This document shows positions 10,470 through 22,281 of a stretch of DNA of 64,000 nt, in pieces. Position numbers and translations under genes: made by a program. Location: NCBI RefSeq assembly GCF_009730915.1, contig NC_052475.1, forward strand, positions 17,515,430 to 17,579,429, written 5' to 3'. The stretch is from Dioscorea cayenensis subsp. rotundata. Taxonomy: Eukaryota; Streptophyta; Magnoliopsida; Dioscoreales; Dioscoreaceae. Under the pieces are notes generated by a model, which was given only the letters and a program-made list of their open reading frames with translations, made no database searches and was not told where the DNA came from. The stretch's first letter is position 1. Every line of letters begins with the position of its first letter.

Positions 10470-13255
10470 GTAATACCCCTCGAACCCGTGGATAACTCGC
10501 TGGAAAAATATATTCGGGTATTACTACAGCATGCTAGAAGATTTTTTTGTACGTAGTAATTTTGGTGAGAAACCCAAGTGAAAAGAACAAGGACTTAAAA
10601 TGTAAAAAGTTTTTAAAAAGATTTTAGGGTTAAAGAATAAAATGAAAAAGGATTGATATAAAAATGTTTCTGAAAACCAAGGACCTGAAAGGTAAGATGG
10701 AGGGATCTTTTTGAAATATTGTGTTATAAATCCAGGGACCATTGGATAATTTGAAAGGACCTTTTGAGAATACTATTTCATAACTCAAGGACTATTGAGT
10801 GGTTTTTCAGGGACTGTTTTGTAAGAAGTTAAGTTTTGAGGGACTAAAAAGTGAATTTCGGCTGAAGAGTTAATTGAGAGAAAAATCTAGAGCTTGAGTG
10901 TTGTTCATCTTCTTCTCCACCATTTTGCTACAGTAACCCGAGAGTTAAAAATGAAGAAATGGGAGAAATTAGAGGTTTTTAAGGAGAAAGATTTGGAGAT
11001 CGCCGGAGGGAGTTCGCCGGAGTGGCTACTTGCTTTGGTAAGGGTCTTCTTTGGGTGTTGTTTTTTTGTTTAATGTTTGTGTATGTTTAGATGTATGTAT
11101 TTTTGGGTGATTTTTGGAGGAAATAATGAATTTGTTTTGAGGAAATTACGACTGGAGTTGATGAGAGTGTTGTTGCTGAAATTATTTTGCGTTAAAAACC
11201 TCAGTATCAGTGACTGAAATTGCTTGGATTGCGGAGATGTTTGCACGGATTTATCAGTAGCATCACCGTAGCACCGAGATTAGGGTTTGGTTTAGTTAAT
11301 TAAATCGATGATGATGATGATTAGGTGTTAATGATGATGGTTAGATTGAACTGGTTGGGTTTAACCAAATCGAAATCGGTTGAGTTGAATTGGTTTTTGT
11401 TGAGTTGGGTTTGATCAAATCATGTTGAGTATGGTTTGGGTTTGGTTCAATTGATTTGGGTTAAGGATTTTGGACCGAACCAAGTTGGTTCAATGGATTG
11501 TGTAAGAATTGAGTTGGTTCAAGGTCTGGTTCAAGAAATTAAGTTTGGTTCAAAGGTAAATTAAGATTGGTTCGGATCGATTCAAGAAAGTGTTTAGCCT
11601 AAACCGAGTTTGTTTTAAATACAATCGAAAAGCTCAGCTGGATTATGCAAGGTCGGATTTTAACCGATCGAGTGAGTAGGGCTAATCAGAGTAGTCTATT
11701 ATTATTTTTTTTTGTATTTTATTTTGAGTTTAAATGTAGTATTTATTTTGTTATATTATTCTCATAGGTGTTGTTCAGAGCTAGAGAGAGAGTTCCCGGG
11801 CCTAGGAAGGAACCCAAGGACACCAGTGAGTTGAGTAGTGCTATTATTTTAAATAATTGATTAATTATTATTATTTTGAAATAATTGTTTAATGGCTAGT
11901 ATTTTGAAATAAATGTTTAAGTATTTCATTTTATCATGTTTGATTCCATATATAGTTGAAATATACGATATTTGTTTGCCATCGATGTTCATGATAACCG
12001 TATTGATACATTCGCTTTTGTATAATTATAATGATTTGTGAATAGTAAAAAAATACATGTATATGTGATTTAATCATTCAATTCTTGTATTTATTTTTGA
12101 TGGGTATATATGCTTTGATTTGGAGTGATTTATGAAACCATGTGAGCATATTAAAGATGTTTTATCGGCATCGATTAATAGAATTGGTTTTCATTCCCCG
12201 GTATAGGAACGGTATCGCGATCCGGGCTTTACCGGTATTATGCATTATTATACGTCTTGGCATCGGCTTTGTGGAAAATAATGTTTATTTCGTGATGCGA
12301 ATACTTGTCCCGAAAAGGATCCCGTGGTTATGATTTATACTGTATGGTATTATGGTCGTATTTACTCGATGGTTTTGATGGCGACTGGGCCAAGGCCCGA
12401 CTATCGCAGAGCTGGGTCCCCCACGGGCCAGCCCTTTTAGAGGTGGCGTGGTGGACCTCGGTATTGATTACTACGAGGGCCGCCTCGTGGGAGTGTAGAG
12501 CCCCGACCGGATATTCATCGGGCAGTCGGGTCACCGACCGGCGAACCGACCGGGTCAACGTTAAGGACATGAGTTCCTCGACGGCTCAACCTAGCCAGCG
12601 CCACTCAAAGGTTTAGAGAGTTTTCTAGTACCATGTTATGTCAGGGTGAGTGTCGGTATCATTGTGATTTTGAATTTGAGATTTATGTTATTTTTTTGAA
12701 TCAGTGATGAGGGCTAGCTCTCACTGAAATTTGTGTTTTCCGAGAAAATCAAAATCGATGTCGATCTACGTCGAATTTATGTTTCAAGAGTTCTTTAAAG
12801 ATCAGATTTTGCTAGAATTCGTATTTTTGGAAAAGTTGGAAAATTATTTCGAGCAGCTGGTATTTATATACTTTATATATACCGTATTTAAATATTTGAA
12901 ATTATTAAGCCACCACCGACCAACCGAACGTGTCAGAAGTCAGCAGGAGCAGTGACCCTATATTACCCGATCGAGTATAGCGCTACTGTGGTCGAGTCCG
13001 GATCGCAGCGGGTCCCTCTTCTTTCTTTCTTGTTATTGGTGTGGCTGATCTCAGAAGCTACTGTACTCCGCAAAATTTGAGTATTTGTATTTATCAGATC
13101 TAGATTTCGAACCCTCAGACGTAGCGAAGTTGTAAATCGCGATCTAGAGGTCCCGATTTTGTTTAAAAGCAGAGTGTCGGCTTCCAGCTAAAAAGGGAAT
13201 TTTAAACTCGACGGGTGCCACATTTACCCTCGCAGAAGGCGGGCGGAAAGTGACA
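10470..13255 (+). repeat. left LTR of the nested element
   Basis: 2786 bp, the partner of 13745-16498. It contains GGTT-rich degenerate repeats (about 11340-11620) and a short GC-rich segment (about 12380-12600). The small open frames in it are not conserved in the other LTR and are not called as genes. Confidence 0.85.
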
Positions 13256-13744
13256 TCTTTTGCATCGAGACATGAGGGTCGAGATATCCCTGGCTTTGGT
13301 AAAGATCACGGTCGGATCCGAGCTCTAAGTTTAGAAGTCATGTCTAGACTGGAGAGTTAGCAGTGATTAGACATAAAGTTAAGGGCCCAATAGAAGTATT
13401 TAGAGTCTCTAATCGTTAAAACCCTAAGTCGCATATCGGGATCGAGGACCGATAAGTAGGTTTTGATATTTGAGACAAAGAACTCGAGTAGCGTACTCGT
13501 GATCGGATCATGTGTCGAGATATATGTTGGTTTTATCCAAAATGATTTAACTTAAAGACGCCAAAGAAAGTGGTGTTTGCATGCTCTTTATCGATCGATA
13601 TATAGTGAATCGCAGGTGATTATTTACTATCGAGCGATTTGTAGCAAGAGAAACAAGGTCTTGGAACAAATAAGTGAAATTCAGATGATATCGATGGATA
13701 ATGCTAATAAATTTCGAGGACGTAAATTTTTATGTGGAAGGATC
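13256..13744 (+). other. internal region of the nested element (489 bp, no coding capacity)
   Basis: This lies between the two long LTRs. No Gag or Pol motif and no open frame of note is present. Its 3' end resembles the pre-LTR tail of chromoviruses, with the purine run 'tggaagga' just before the LTR. I do not see a clear primer-binding site at 13256. Confidence 0.6.
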
Positions 13745-16498
13745 TGTAATACCCCTCGAACCTCGTGGATAATCTGTTGGAAAATATATTCAGTGTATTA
13801 CTACAGCTTGCAGAAGATTTTTGTACGTAGTAATTTTGGTGAGAAACCCAAGTGAAAAAGAACAAGGACTTAAATGTAAAAAGTTTTTAAAAAGATTTTT
13901 GGGTTAAAGAATAAATGAAAAAGGATTGATATAAAAATGTTTCTGAAAACCAAGGACTGAAAGGTAAGATGGAGGGATCTTTTTGAAATATTGTGTTATA
14001 AATCCAGGGACCATGGATAATTTGAAAGGACCTTTTGAGAATACTATTTCACAACTCAAGGACTATTGGGCGGTTTTTCAGGGACTGTTTTGTAAGAAGT
14101 TAAGTTTTGAGGGACTAAAAAGTGAATTTCGGCTGAAGAGTTAATTGAGAGAAAAATCTAGAGCTTGAGTTGCTCATCTTCTTCTCCACCATTTTGCTAC
14201 AAGAACCCGAGAGTTAAAATGAAGAAATGGGAGAAATTAGAGGTTTTTAAGGAGAAAGATTCGAGATCGCGGAGTGAGTTCACGGGAGCAGCTACTTGCT
14301 TGTAAGGGTCTCTTTGGCTGTTGTTTTTGTTTAATGTTTGTGTATGTTTAGATGTATGTATTTTGGGTGATTTTGGAGGAAATAATGAATTTGTTTTTGA
14401 GGAAATTACGACTGGAGTTGACGAGAGTGCTTTGTCATGAAATTATTTTTGCGTTAAAAAAACCCTCAGTATGGTGCATGAAATCGCTTTGGATCGGTGA
14501 GATGTCACGGATTTATCAGTAGCATCACCGTAGTAACCGAGATTAGTGCTCGGCTTAGCTTAATTAAATCGATGATGATGATGATTAAGATGTTAATGAT
14601 GATGGTTAGATTGAACTCAGTTGGGTTTTAACCAAATTGAAATCGGTTGAGTTGAATTGGTTTTGTTGAGTTGGGCTTCGATCAAACTGCTCGAGATAGT
14701 TCGCTCTGGTCTCAATTGATTTGAGTTAAGGATTTTGGACCCGAACCAAGTTGGTCTCAATGGGATTTGTGTAAGAATTGAGTTGGTTCAAGGCTCGGTT
14801 CAAGAAAATTAAGTCTTGGTCTCAAAGCAGTAATTAAGATCGGGTCTCGTATCGATTCAAAGAAATGCTTTAGCTTAAACCGAGTTTGTTTAAATACAAT
14901 CGAAAAGCCAGCTGATTATGTAAGGTCGGATTTTAACCGATCGAGTGAGGGGCCAATAGAGAGTCTATTATTATTGTATTTTATTTTTGAGTTTAAATGT
15001 AGTATTTATTTTGTTATATTATTCTCATAGGTGTTGTTCGCGCTCAGGAGAGAGTTCGTGCCTAGGGAAGGAACCCAAGGACACCGGTGAGTTGGTAGTG
15101 GCTATTATTTTAAATAATTGATTAATTATTATTATTTTGAAATAATTGTTTAATGGCTAGTATTTTGAAAATAAACGTTTAAGATTTCATTTTTATCATG
15201 TTTGATTCCATATATAGTTGAAATATACGTATATTTGTTTCGCCATTGATGTTCATGATAACCGTATTGATACATTCTGCTTTTGTATAATTATACTGAT
15301 TTGTGAATAGTAAAAATACATGTATATGTGATTTAATCATTCAATTCTGTATTTATTTTTGATGGGTATATATGCTTTGATTTGGAGTGATTTACAAACC
15401 ATGTGAGCATATTAAAAGATGTTTTACTCGGCATCGTTATTAGAATTGGTTTTTCATTCCCCGTATAGGAATCGGTATCGCTGATCCGGGCTTTACTCGG
15501 TATTATGCATTATTATACGCTTGGCATCGCTTTGTGGAAAATAATGTTTATTTCGTGATGTGAATACTTGTCCCGAAAAGGATCCCGTGTATGATTTATA
15601 CTGTATGGTATTATCGCCGTATTTACTTGATGGTTTTGATGCGACGCTAGGGCGCCCACTCATCGCAGTAGTGGGTCCCCACGGGCCACCTTTAGAGGTG
15701 GCGTGGTGGACCCGGGTATTGATTACTACGAGGGCCGCCCTGTGGGAGGTAGAGCCCTCGATCGGATATTCATCGGGTAGCCGGGGTCACCGACCGCGAA
15801 CCGACTGGGTCAACGCTAAGGACATGAGTTCTCGACGGCCTCGAACCCAGCCGCGCCACCAGCAGGTTTAGAGAGTTTTCTGCACCATGTTATGCCGAGT
15901 GAGTGTCGGGTATTAGCAGATTTTGAATTTGAGATTTATGTTATTTTTGAATCGTGATGAGGGCGCTCTCACGAAATTTAGTGTTTTCTCGAGAAAAATC
16001 AAATCGATGTCGATCTACGTTGAATTTATGTTTCAAGAGTTCTTTAAAGATCAGTATTTTGCTAGAATTCGGTATTTTTGGAAAAGTTGGAAAAATTATT
16101 CGAGCAGATGGTATTTATATACTTTATATATATCAGATTTAAATATTTGAAATTATTAAGCCACCACCGACCAACCGAATGTGTCAGAATCGCAGGGAGC
16201 AGGACCCTATATTACCTGATTGAGTATAGCGCTAGTCGTGGTCGAGTCCGTGATTGCAGCGGGTCCCTCTTTCTTTCTTTCGTTATTGGTGTGGTGGATC
16301 TCAGTAGCGGTTAGTACTCGCAAATTTGAGTATTTGTATTTATCAGATTTCAGATTTCGAACCCTCAGATTTGTGTGAAGTTGTAAATTGTGATCAGAGG
16401 TCTCGATTTTGTTTAAAGCTAGAGGTCGGGCTTCCGCTAAAAGGGAATTTTAACTGATGGGTGCCACATTTACCTCAGTAGAAGGGGTGGGTGTGACA
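13745..16498 (+). repeat. right LTR of the nested element
   Basis: 2754 bp, beginning TGTAATACCCCTCG. It differs from the left LTR by many small changes clustered at CTG, CAG and CGG sites, so it looks older than the target-site duplication implies; see the findings. Confidence 0.85.
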
Positions 16499-18855
16499 CA
16501 ACGCCCCAGCTACTTTTCAGGCTCTCATGAATGGGATTTTTCAATTTGCTATGAGAAGGTTTGTCTTGATATTTTTTGATGATATCCTGGTTTATAGTAT
16601 GGATTTGGAGAGTCACATTAAACATTTGGAGGTGGTATTAATTACACTCATTGACAACCGCTTGTTTGCTAAGTACTCCAAATGTAGTTTTTGGAATGAC
16701 ATACGATTGAATATCTCGCCATTTAGTTTCAGCTGAGGGAGTCCAGATGGACAAAACCAAAGTGGAGGCAATTATGCAGTATGGCGTACCTAAAACCATC
16801 AAGGTACCGAGAGGATTTCTGGGTTTAAGTGGATACTACAGAAGGTTTATCCACAAATATGCTACATTAGCATCTCCACTTACTGATCTGCTCAAGAAGG
16901 ATAATTTCGTGGATGTATGAAGCTCAAGAAGCTTTCTTGAAATTAAAACAGGCAATTGTAGCAGCTCCAGTATTAAAGTTACCAGATTTTTCACAGTCAT
17001 TCATATTAGAAACTGATGCATCAAGAACTGGCATAGCCGCTGTGTTGAGTCAGAATGGTCATCCTATAGCCTACTTCCAGTGAAATTGACTTTTCAAATG
17101 CAAAAAGCAATCAGCTTATGTGAGGGAGTTATTTGCGCTACATGTAAAAGTGGGGAAATTTAGGCATTATTTGGTCGGTACAAGTTCATTATTAGAATGC
17201 ACTCAAGAAGCATTAAAACACCTGTGTCAACAAGCTATACAAACACCAAAGCAACAGAGATGGCTTCCGAAATTATTGGGGTATGACTTCTATCGAGTAT
17301 AAAACCAGGAAAGAGAACATTATGGCAGATGCATCATCAAGGAGCTTTATGGCTTTTTTTCTTCTATACAAAGATGATATCATTTCTAGGATTCAAGAAT
17401 CACAGCTTGAGGATCCTCGCTTTGTGCACCCATCATTCAACAATTAGAGTCTCAACAGTTGGTGGATACAAAATATGTCTGGAGAAATCAACTATTGTGG
17501 TATGAAGGTAAGATAATGGTGCCAAATAATACTGCAATTAGGTCATCATTACTGTATGAATACCATGCAACTCCAGTAGGGGGACATGCAGGTTCATTGC
17601 GAACTTATGCAAGAATGGCATTACAATATTATTGGCAAGGAATGAGGCAGGATGTGATTCAATTTGTTAAGAATTGCCTAGTTTGCCAAAAAGCAAAAAT
17701 CGCTTCACACTTACCCCTGGAGTTATTACGACATCGCAAAGTGCCTCAACAGATTTGGGAAGACATCAGAATGGACTTTATAGTGGGATTGCCAATGTCC
17801 AAAGGATTAACAGTCATTTATGTGATCATTGATCGCTTATCTAAGTTTGACATTTTATTCCTATGAAGGCAGTAATTTATCATGCAAGTGTGGTCAAGCT
17901 TTCATTAACAACATAGTTAAACTTCATGGAATTCCTAAGTCGATAGTGAGTGATCGTGATAGGACTTTCATGAGTAAGTTCCGCAACATCTTTTCAAGGC
18001 AATGGGAACTCTTTAACTATGTCTTCAAAGATATCATCCACAAAACTGATGGGCAATCGTAGGCTTAAATAAGTGCATCGAGCTATATCTCATGCTGTTT
18101 TGTCCTCGTAAAAATCCAAAAAGCTTGGGTGGAATTACTACCATGGGCACAATATTGGTATAACACATCTTTCCACAGTAGCTGCGTAAAATGTCTCCAT
18201 TCAAAGTGGTTTATGGAAGAGATCCCCGCAATTGATTGCTTATTATTCAAATGAAAACGACCCTCCTGAGGTAGCATTACTTCTACAACAAAGAGATAAG
18301 ACTTTGGCACAACTGAAACAAAATCTTCTTAAGGCTCAAGCAAGGATGAAGAAGATGGCAGATAAAAAACGCACAGAGGTATCTTTTGAAGAAGGAGATT
18401 GGGTATTGGTTAAATTACAACCATACCGACTAGCCTCCTCATTAGCTTTGAGAAAGAATCAAAAAGTTAGGCATGAGGTATTTTTGGGCCCCTTCAAAGT
18501 TATACGTAAAAATTGGTGTTGTCGCATATAAGTTACAACTGCCAATTGAAGCTCGCCTACACCCAAAGTTGTTCCATGTATCATTGCAAAGAAATGCAAA
18601 GGGAGATCCATGCATTTTTACTCATGTCGCTCCACTACCATTACTAACCACAGAGGAAGGTCCACTATCTGCAACCAAAGATCGATATTGCAATTCGTAA
18701 AAAATACTCATAATGGATGTGAAATTTTTACAAGCTTTGGTACAATGGGAGAGTTTTCAAAACGAGAACAAAGACATGGGAAGATGTTGATCAGCTTAGG
18801 AAACACTTTCCTCAGTTAGACCTTGAGGACAAGGTCAGAGTTAATGGAGAGGGTA
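16499..18855 (+). pseudogene. gypsy pol, 3' part (RT end, RNase H, integrase, chromodomain), frame-broken
   Basis: This continues the pol frame interrupted at 10469. In order: the RT catalytic box FFDDILVYS (about 16574-16600); an RT thumb (LGLSGYYRRFI); RNase H (LETDAS, RELFAL); an integrase zinc-binding H2C2 region (GGHAG ... CLVCQKAK, about 17580-17700); an integrase core (MDFIVGLP, SDRDRTF); MSPFKVVYGRDPP; and a chromodomain-like tail with QALVQWE at about 18727. At least eight frame changes separate these blocks, for example at about 16705, 16915, 17085, 17860, 18065, 18190 and 18510. Several fall at CTGG-type sites where this region shows systematic differences, so some may be consensus errors rather than mutations. 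Confidence 0.85.
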
Positions 18856-18856
18856 A

Positions 18857-19500
18857 TGTTCTGAAGGCTGGAGTGGCTTCAAATATCCAGGCAAAGGATT
18901 TAAATACGAGCACGTGATGGGGAGGCCATTGGATGATTCAAGACAGTGACGAGGCGTGAGAAAAAGCTCGAGTGGGCTAAGAAGCCAAAGGATAAGAAGG
19001 TCCAATACAAGGATGGAGGGGTTCGCCACTAATGCCAGCAGTCCAAGCCTTGTTGAGGAGGAGGTACAACTTTAGAGAAGTCATACGACTACGCAAGGCG
19101 TTGAGATATATAAAGGCAGAAAGAAGGGAAAAAGAGTAAGAAGAAAGAAGAGAAAGCTAGGCCTCATCGGGTGCTCCGGCCATCGCCTCCGCCACGGCCG
19201 AGGGAAGGGTTTCCGTGATTTTTACTATTTTCTCGTTTGTTTTCATGGATCTACAACTCTGCGAGCTTAGTTCCTTGTTATCTGTTTGTTTGAGAACCTT
19301 GTTGCTATTTTGGTATGTGGATGCTTGATCTGCTTATTTGATGGTCTGGTAGTTTAATTCTCAAGAGATCTCGATTGTCACTATCGAATCTATTGATATT
19401 TCAATATATCGCAGGAGATTTTTAGTCGGGAGAGTGAGATCTCATAGTAAATTCAGTTGATTTGGTTGATTAGTTCTGTGATTGTAGTGAATTCATCACA
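18857..19500 (+). repeat. 3' LTR of the gypsy chromovirus
   Basis: 644 bp, the partner of 7579-8224, followed by the target duplication 'ctgtg'. Many differences from the 5' LTR are at CTG/CAG sites. Confidence 0.95.
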
Positions 19501-19505
19501 CTGTG

Positions 19506-19780
19506 TTAGCTGAGTGATTGGTCTTTGAGAGGACAAAAGAACATATCTATCCAGCTGTTTTGCACTCTTGGACATTGGAGCTGTGTTAGCTGAGTTTGGG
19601 AGTTGGTAAGGCCTCCTTTTATAGGTCTGCAATTTACAAATGTGTATGCCATGAAATGGATAATAAATGTGATTGATATAATATCTAAAAAACATGCTGC
19701 ATGTTAACTATTTAGTATTTATATTGCATACTGAGATATATAGATTCATCAGTTATTAGAGAAAGATTGGATGATCCACA
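19506..19780. other. intergenic flank of the gypsy insertion, no gene seen
   Basis: The original host sequence resumes after the gypsy target duplication. 'cagctgttttgcactcttgg' at about 19552-19571 echoes 'cagctgtattgcactcttgg' at 7512-7531 on the other side of the element. The gypsy element therefore landed in a small local direct duplication. Confidence 0.4.
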
Positions 19781-19784
19781 TTGC

Positions 19785-20690
19785 TCACATGTATTGAAAA
19801 GGAAATTGATGTACAGACTTTGGCATCGCTCGCACATAGTATAAATCCAGACTCATCCATCTCTGAAAGAACTTCCCAAAAGAGAAGTCGAATTTATTAA
19901 AAAGAACAAAAAAACTAACAAACTGCATAAATGTAAAAAGAAGGACAAAGATAAGAACAACTAAACAGCTAGTAAGAAAAGCCACAATTCAAGAAAGAGT
20001 GCATAATCCAGCGGGGGAGATCACGTCCGAAGAGGAAGAGGTTTAGATGCCGACGATGAAAACCCAGGGAAGCGAGGTGAACTGCAGGACTGAGCCAAGA
20101 GAGAGGGATAATCAGATAAAAGCGGCGGTGACACATATCCAGTAGGGAAATGCAAAGTTATCGATTTGATGTTGAAAAACGCCAAGCAAGCATGGAGGCA
20201 GAGTTGTTAAGAGTTTCCGTGACACCGCAGGAGCGTAAAAGATTCTCTTGATCAGAAATTATGGTCAAGAGCAATTTGAAGAGCAACTTCAATAGCGAAC
20301 ATTTCATCGATGAGTTATCATTCATGGGTCGCGACTGCATAACCCGCAAGAGAGACGAATTGTAAGAATTGAAGTGACGAAAAACCGATGGATCTTACCT
20401 GCAGGTTATGGTTGGACACCGCGTGGGTGATGAGGAAAGGCCCATCGAGTCGGAGAAGTTATTTAAGATGAAGTTTTTCGCCAATGTGATCAGAGCGATC
20501 ATTGAGAAATCATGAACATGTGCGATAGTTTTAATCATCGCAATGTAAAGGTTAGGTGAATATTTTTAAAAACAAAGTTGCAGCTGATAAAAGCCAGATG
20601 AATCCTAAGCTCCCCGCAAAGAACGATCGCATTTCGAGTAAAATTTTGTGTATTGGTGCGCAGTGACCCAGATGCCATTGAGGAAATCGT
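19785..20690 (-). mobile_element. decayed LINE tail (RNase H-like), probable
   Basis: Read on the minus strand, broken frames give LIDEMFAIEVALQIALDHNF (about 20254-20313). This has the Glu/Ala/Leu spacing of the RNase H-like domain at the end of plant LINE polyproteins. Further on comes RDLPRWIMHSFLNCG near 19985-20030, a typical C-terminal ending. Several stops interrupt it. No other LINE domain is visible nearby, so the boundaries are approximate. Confidence 0.4.
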
Positions 20691-20848
20691 CATTAAACTG
20701 AATATTTAATGAGACTCATCCATCTTTGCTCAACCTCTTATGCTATCAATTAGGTTCTTTTGGATGAAGATATTAGGAGAGTATCATTCCTCAGAGTGTG
20801 CATAATTTGAAAATGTGTGGACTTTGTTCCCATTTCATATATATATAG

Positions 20849-22230
20849 AGGATGCATCGTCTGGCAACATTTACAGATTCGTAATCTGTGAATGTTGATG
20901 TGGGTCGTTGGATTTCAATCCAACGGCTGCACACCATTCTATAAACAGTAATACTGTGCACTATTCATAAGCACAATAAAAAGTGGGATGCACAGTATTT
21001 TAATCTGAATCATCCAATCAATCTCAACACAGTAATTGATTCAATCACAGTCGTCCAATCCTATTAAAGTTACTGTACATCATCTGCGGATGTTCTACGA
21101 ACGTCCGCAGATGATGTTTGGCCATATAGAGGATGCATCGTCTGCCAACGTTCACAAATTCGTAATCTGTGAACGTTGATGTGGGCCGTTGGATTTCAAT
21201 CCAACGGCTGCACACCATTCTATAACATGACACTGCCGCACTATTCATAAGCTACAAGAAAAAGTGGGATGCATAGATTTTAATCGAACCATCCAATCAA
21301 TCTCAAAGACAAAGAATCGATTCAATCACGCTCCAATTCTATTAGTGTATCAGATCATCTCGCGACGTTCTACGAACGTCCGTAGATGATGTTTGGCCAT
21401 ATAGAGGATGCATCGTCTGCCAATGTTTACAGATTCGTAATCTGTGAATGTTGATGTGCCCGCTGATTTCAACCAACCACCGCACACCATTCTATAAACA
21501 GTAATACTGTGCACTATTCATAAGCATAGTAAAAAGTGGGGTGCACAGTATTTTAATCTGAACCATCCAATCAATCTAAGCACAATAATTGATTCAATCA
21601 CAGTCATCCAATCCTATTAAAAGTTATCAGAGATCATCTCGCGGGACGCTGTACGTAACGTCCGCAGATGATGTTTGCGCCATAGAGGATGATCGACGCC
21701 AACGCTCACGCATTCGTAATCGTGAACGTTGATGTGGGCCGCTGATTTCAATCCAACGACTGCAAGCACTATTCTATAAATGTAATACCGGCACTATTCA
21801 TAAGCACGAAGAAAAGTCGGGATGTACGGATTTTAATCAACCATCCAATCAATCTCAAAGACAAGAATTGATTCAATCACCGTCCCAATCCTATTAAAAG
21901 TTATCAGAGCATCATCTCGCGAACGTCTCTACTTTAACGTCCGTAGATGATGTTTGGCCATATAGAGGACGATCATCTCGCCAACGCTACGATTCGTAAT
22001 CGCGAACGTTGATGTGCGTCTGGATTTCAATCCAACAGTTGCACACCATTCTATAAACAGTAATACTGTGTACTATTTATAAGCATAGTAAAAAGTGGGA
22101 TGCACAGTATTTTAATCTGAACCATCCAATCAATCTCAAAGACGAGAATCGATTCAATCACGACCGTCCCAATCCTATTAAAAGAGTCAGAATCATTCGC
22201 GGACGTTCTACTAACGTCCCGCATGATGTT

Positions 22231-22232
<2 letters not shown>
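20849..22232. repeat. satellite-like tandem array, five units of about 280 bp rich in palindromes
   Basis: Units start at 20849, 21129, 21404, 21685 and 21965, with spacings of 280, 275, 281 and 280. Each begins 'gaggatgcatcgtctg' (with variations) and ends 'gatgatgtttg'. Each contains three or four inverted repeats: an ACAGATT / AATCTGT arm pair, a CGTTGGATT / AATCCAACG pair, CAGTA / TACTG, and an 18-bp arm pair of CATCATCTGCGG type around a 3-base loop at the end. No unit encodes a protein. The array abuts a long (TA)n tract on its right and a short one on its left. Confidence 0.85.

Positions 22233-22278
<46 letters not shown>
22231..22278. repeat. (TA)n microsatellite
   Basis: About 24 TA dinucleotides directly at the right end of the palindromic array. 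Confidence 0.95.

Positions 22279-22281
<3 letters not shown>

Larger units (their letters stand above)
10470..16498 (+). mobile_element. non-autonomous long-LTR element nested in gypsy pol
   Basis: A 6029-bp insertion flanked by 'caacg' at 10465-10469 and 16499-16503, a 5-bp target duplication inside the conserved RT sequence. It consists of two direct LTRs of about 2.8 kb (10470-13255 and 13745-16498) and only about 490 bp of interior. The LTRs begin (T)GTAATACCCCTCG and end TGACA. The first T is missing from the left copy. There is no gag or pol. The interior ends with 'aatttcgaggacgtaaatt', the kind of sequence that precedes the 3' LTR in autonomous Tekay/Del-type chromoviruses. This suggests a large retrotransposon derivative (LARD-like) mobilised by such an element; that relationship is inferred. 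Confidence 0.85.
7579..19500 (+). mobile_element. Ty3/gypsy chromovirus-type LTR retrotransposon, split by a nested element
   Basis: LTRs lie at 7579-8224 and 18857-19500 (TG...CA). The 5-bp target duplication is perfect: 'ctgtg' at 7574-7578 and 19501-19505. Once the 6.0-kb nested insertion (10470-16498) is removed, the element is about 5.9 kb. It encodes Gag, protease, RT, RNase H, integrase and a C-terminal chromodomain-like stretch, in gypsy order. A purine tract 'aatggagagggtaa' lies just before the 3' LTR. The 5' part of gag-pol is open, while the 3' part has many frame breaks. Confidence 0.95.

Noticed and set aside
12305-12616. Open frame of 103 codons in the left LTR of the nested element, with a similar one at 15560-15871
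   Set aside because: The two LTR copies do not preserve the same protein and the frame sits wholly inside LTR sequence.
20849-22232. Regularly spaced repeats that could suggest a CRISPR array
   Set aside because: The units are about 280 bp with no unique spacers, and this is a plant nuclear genome.
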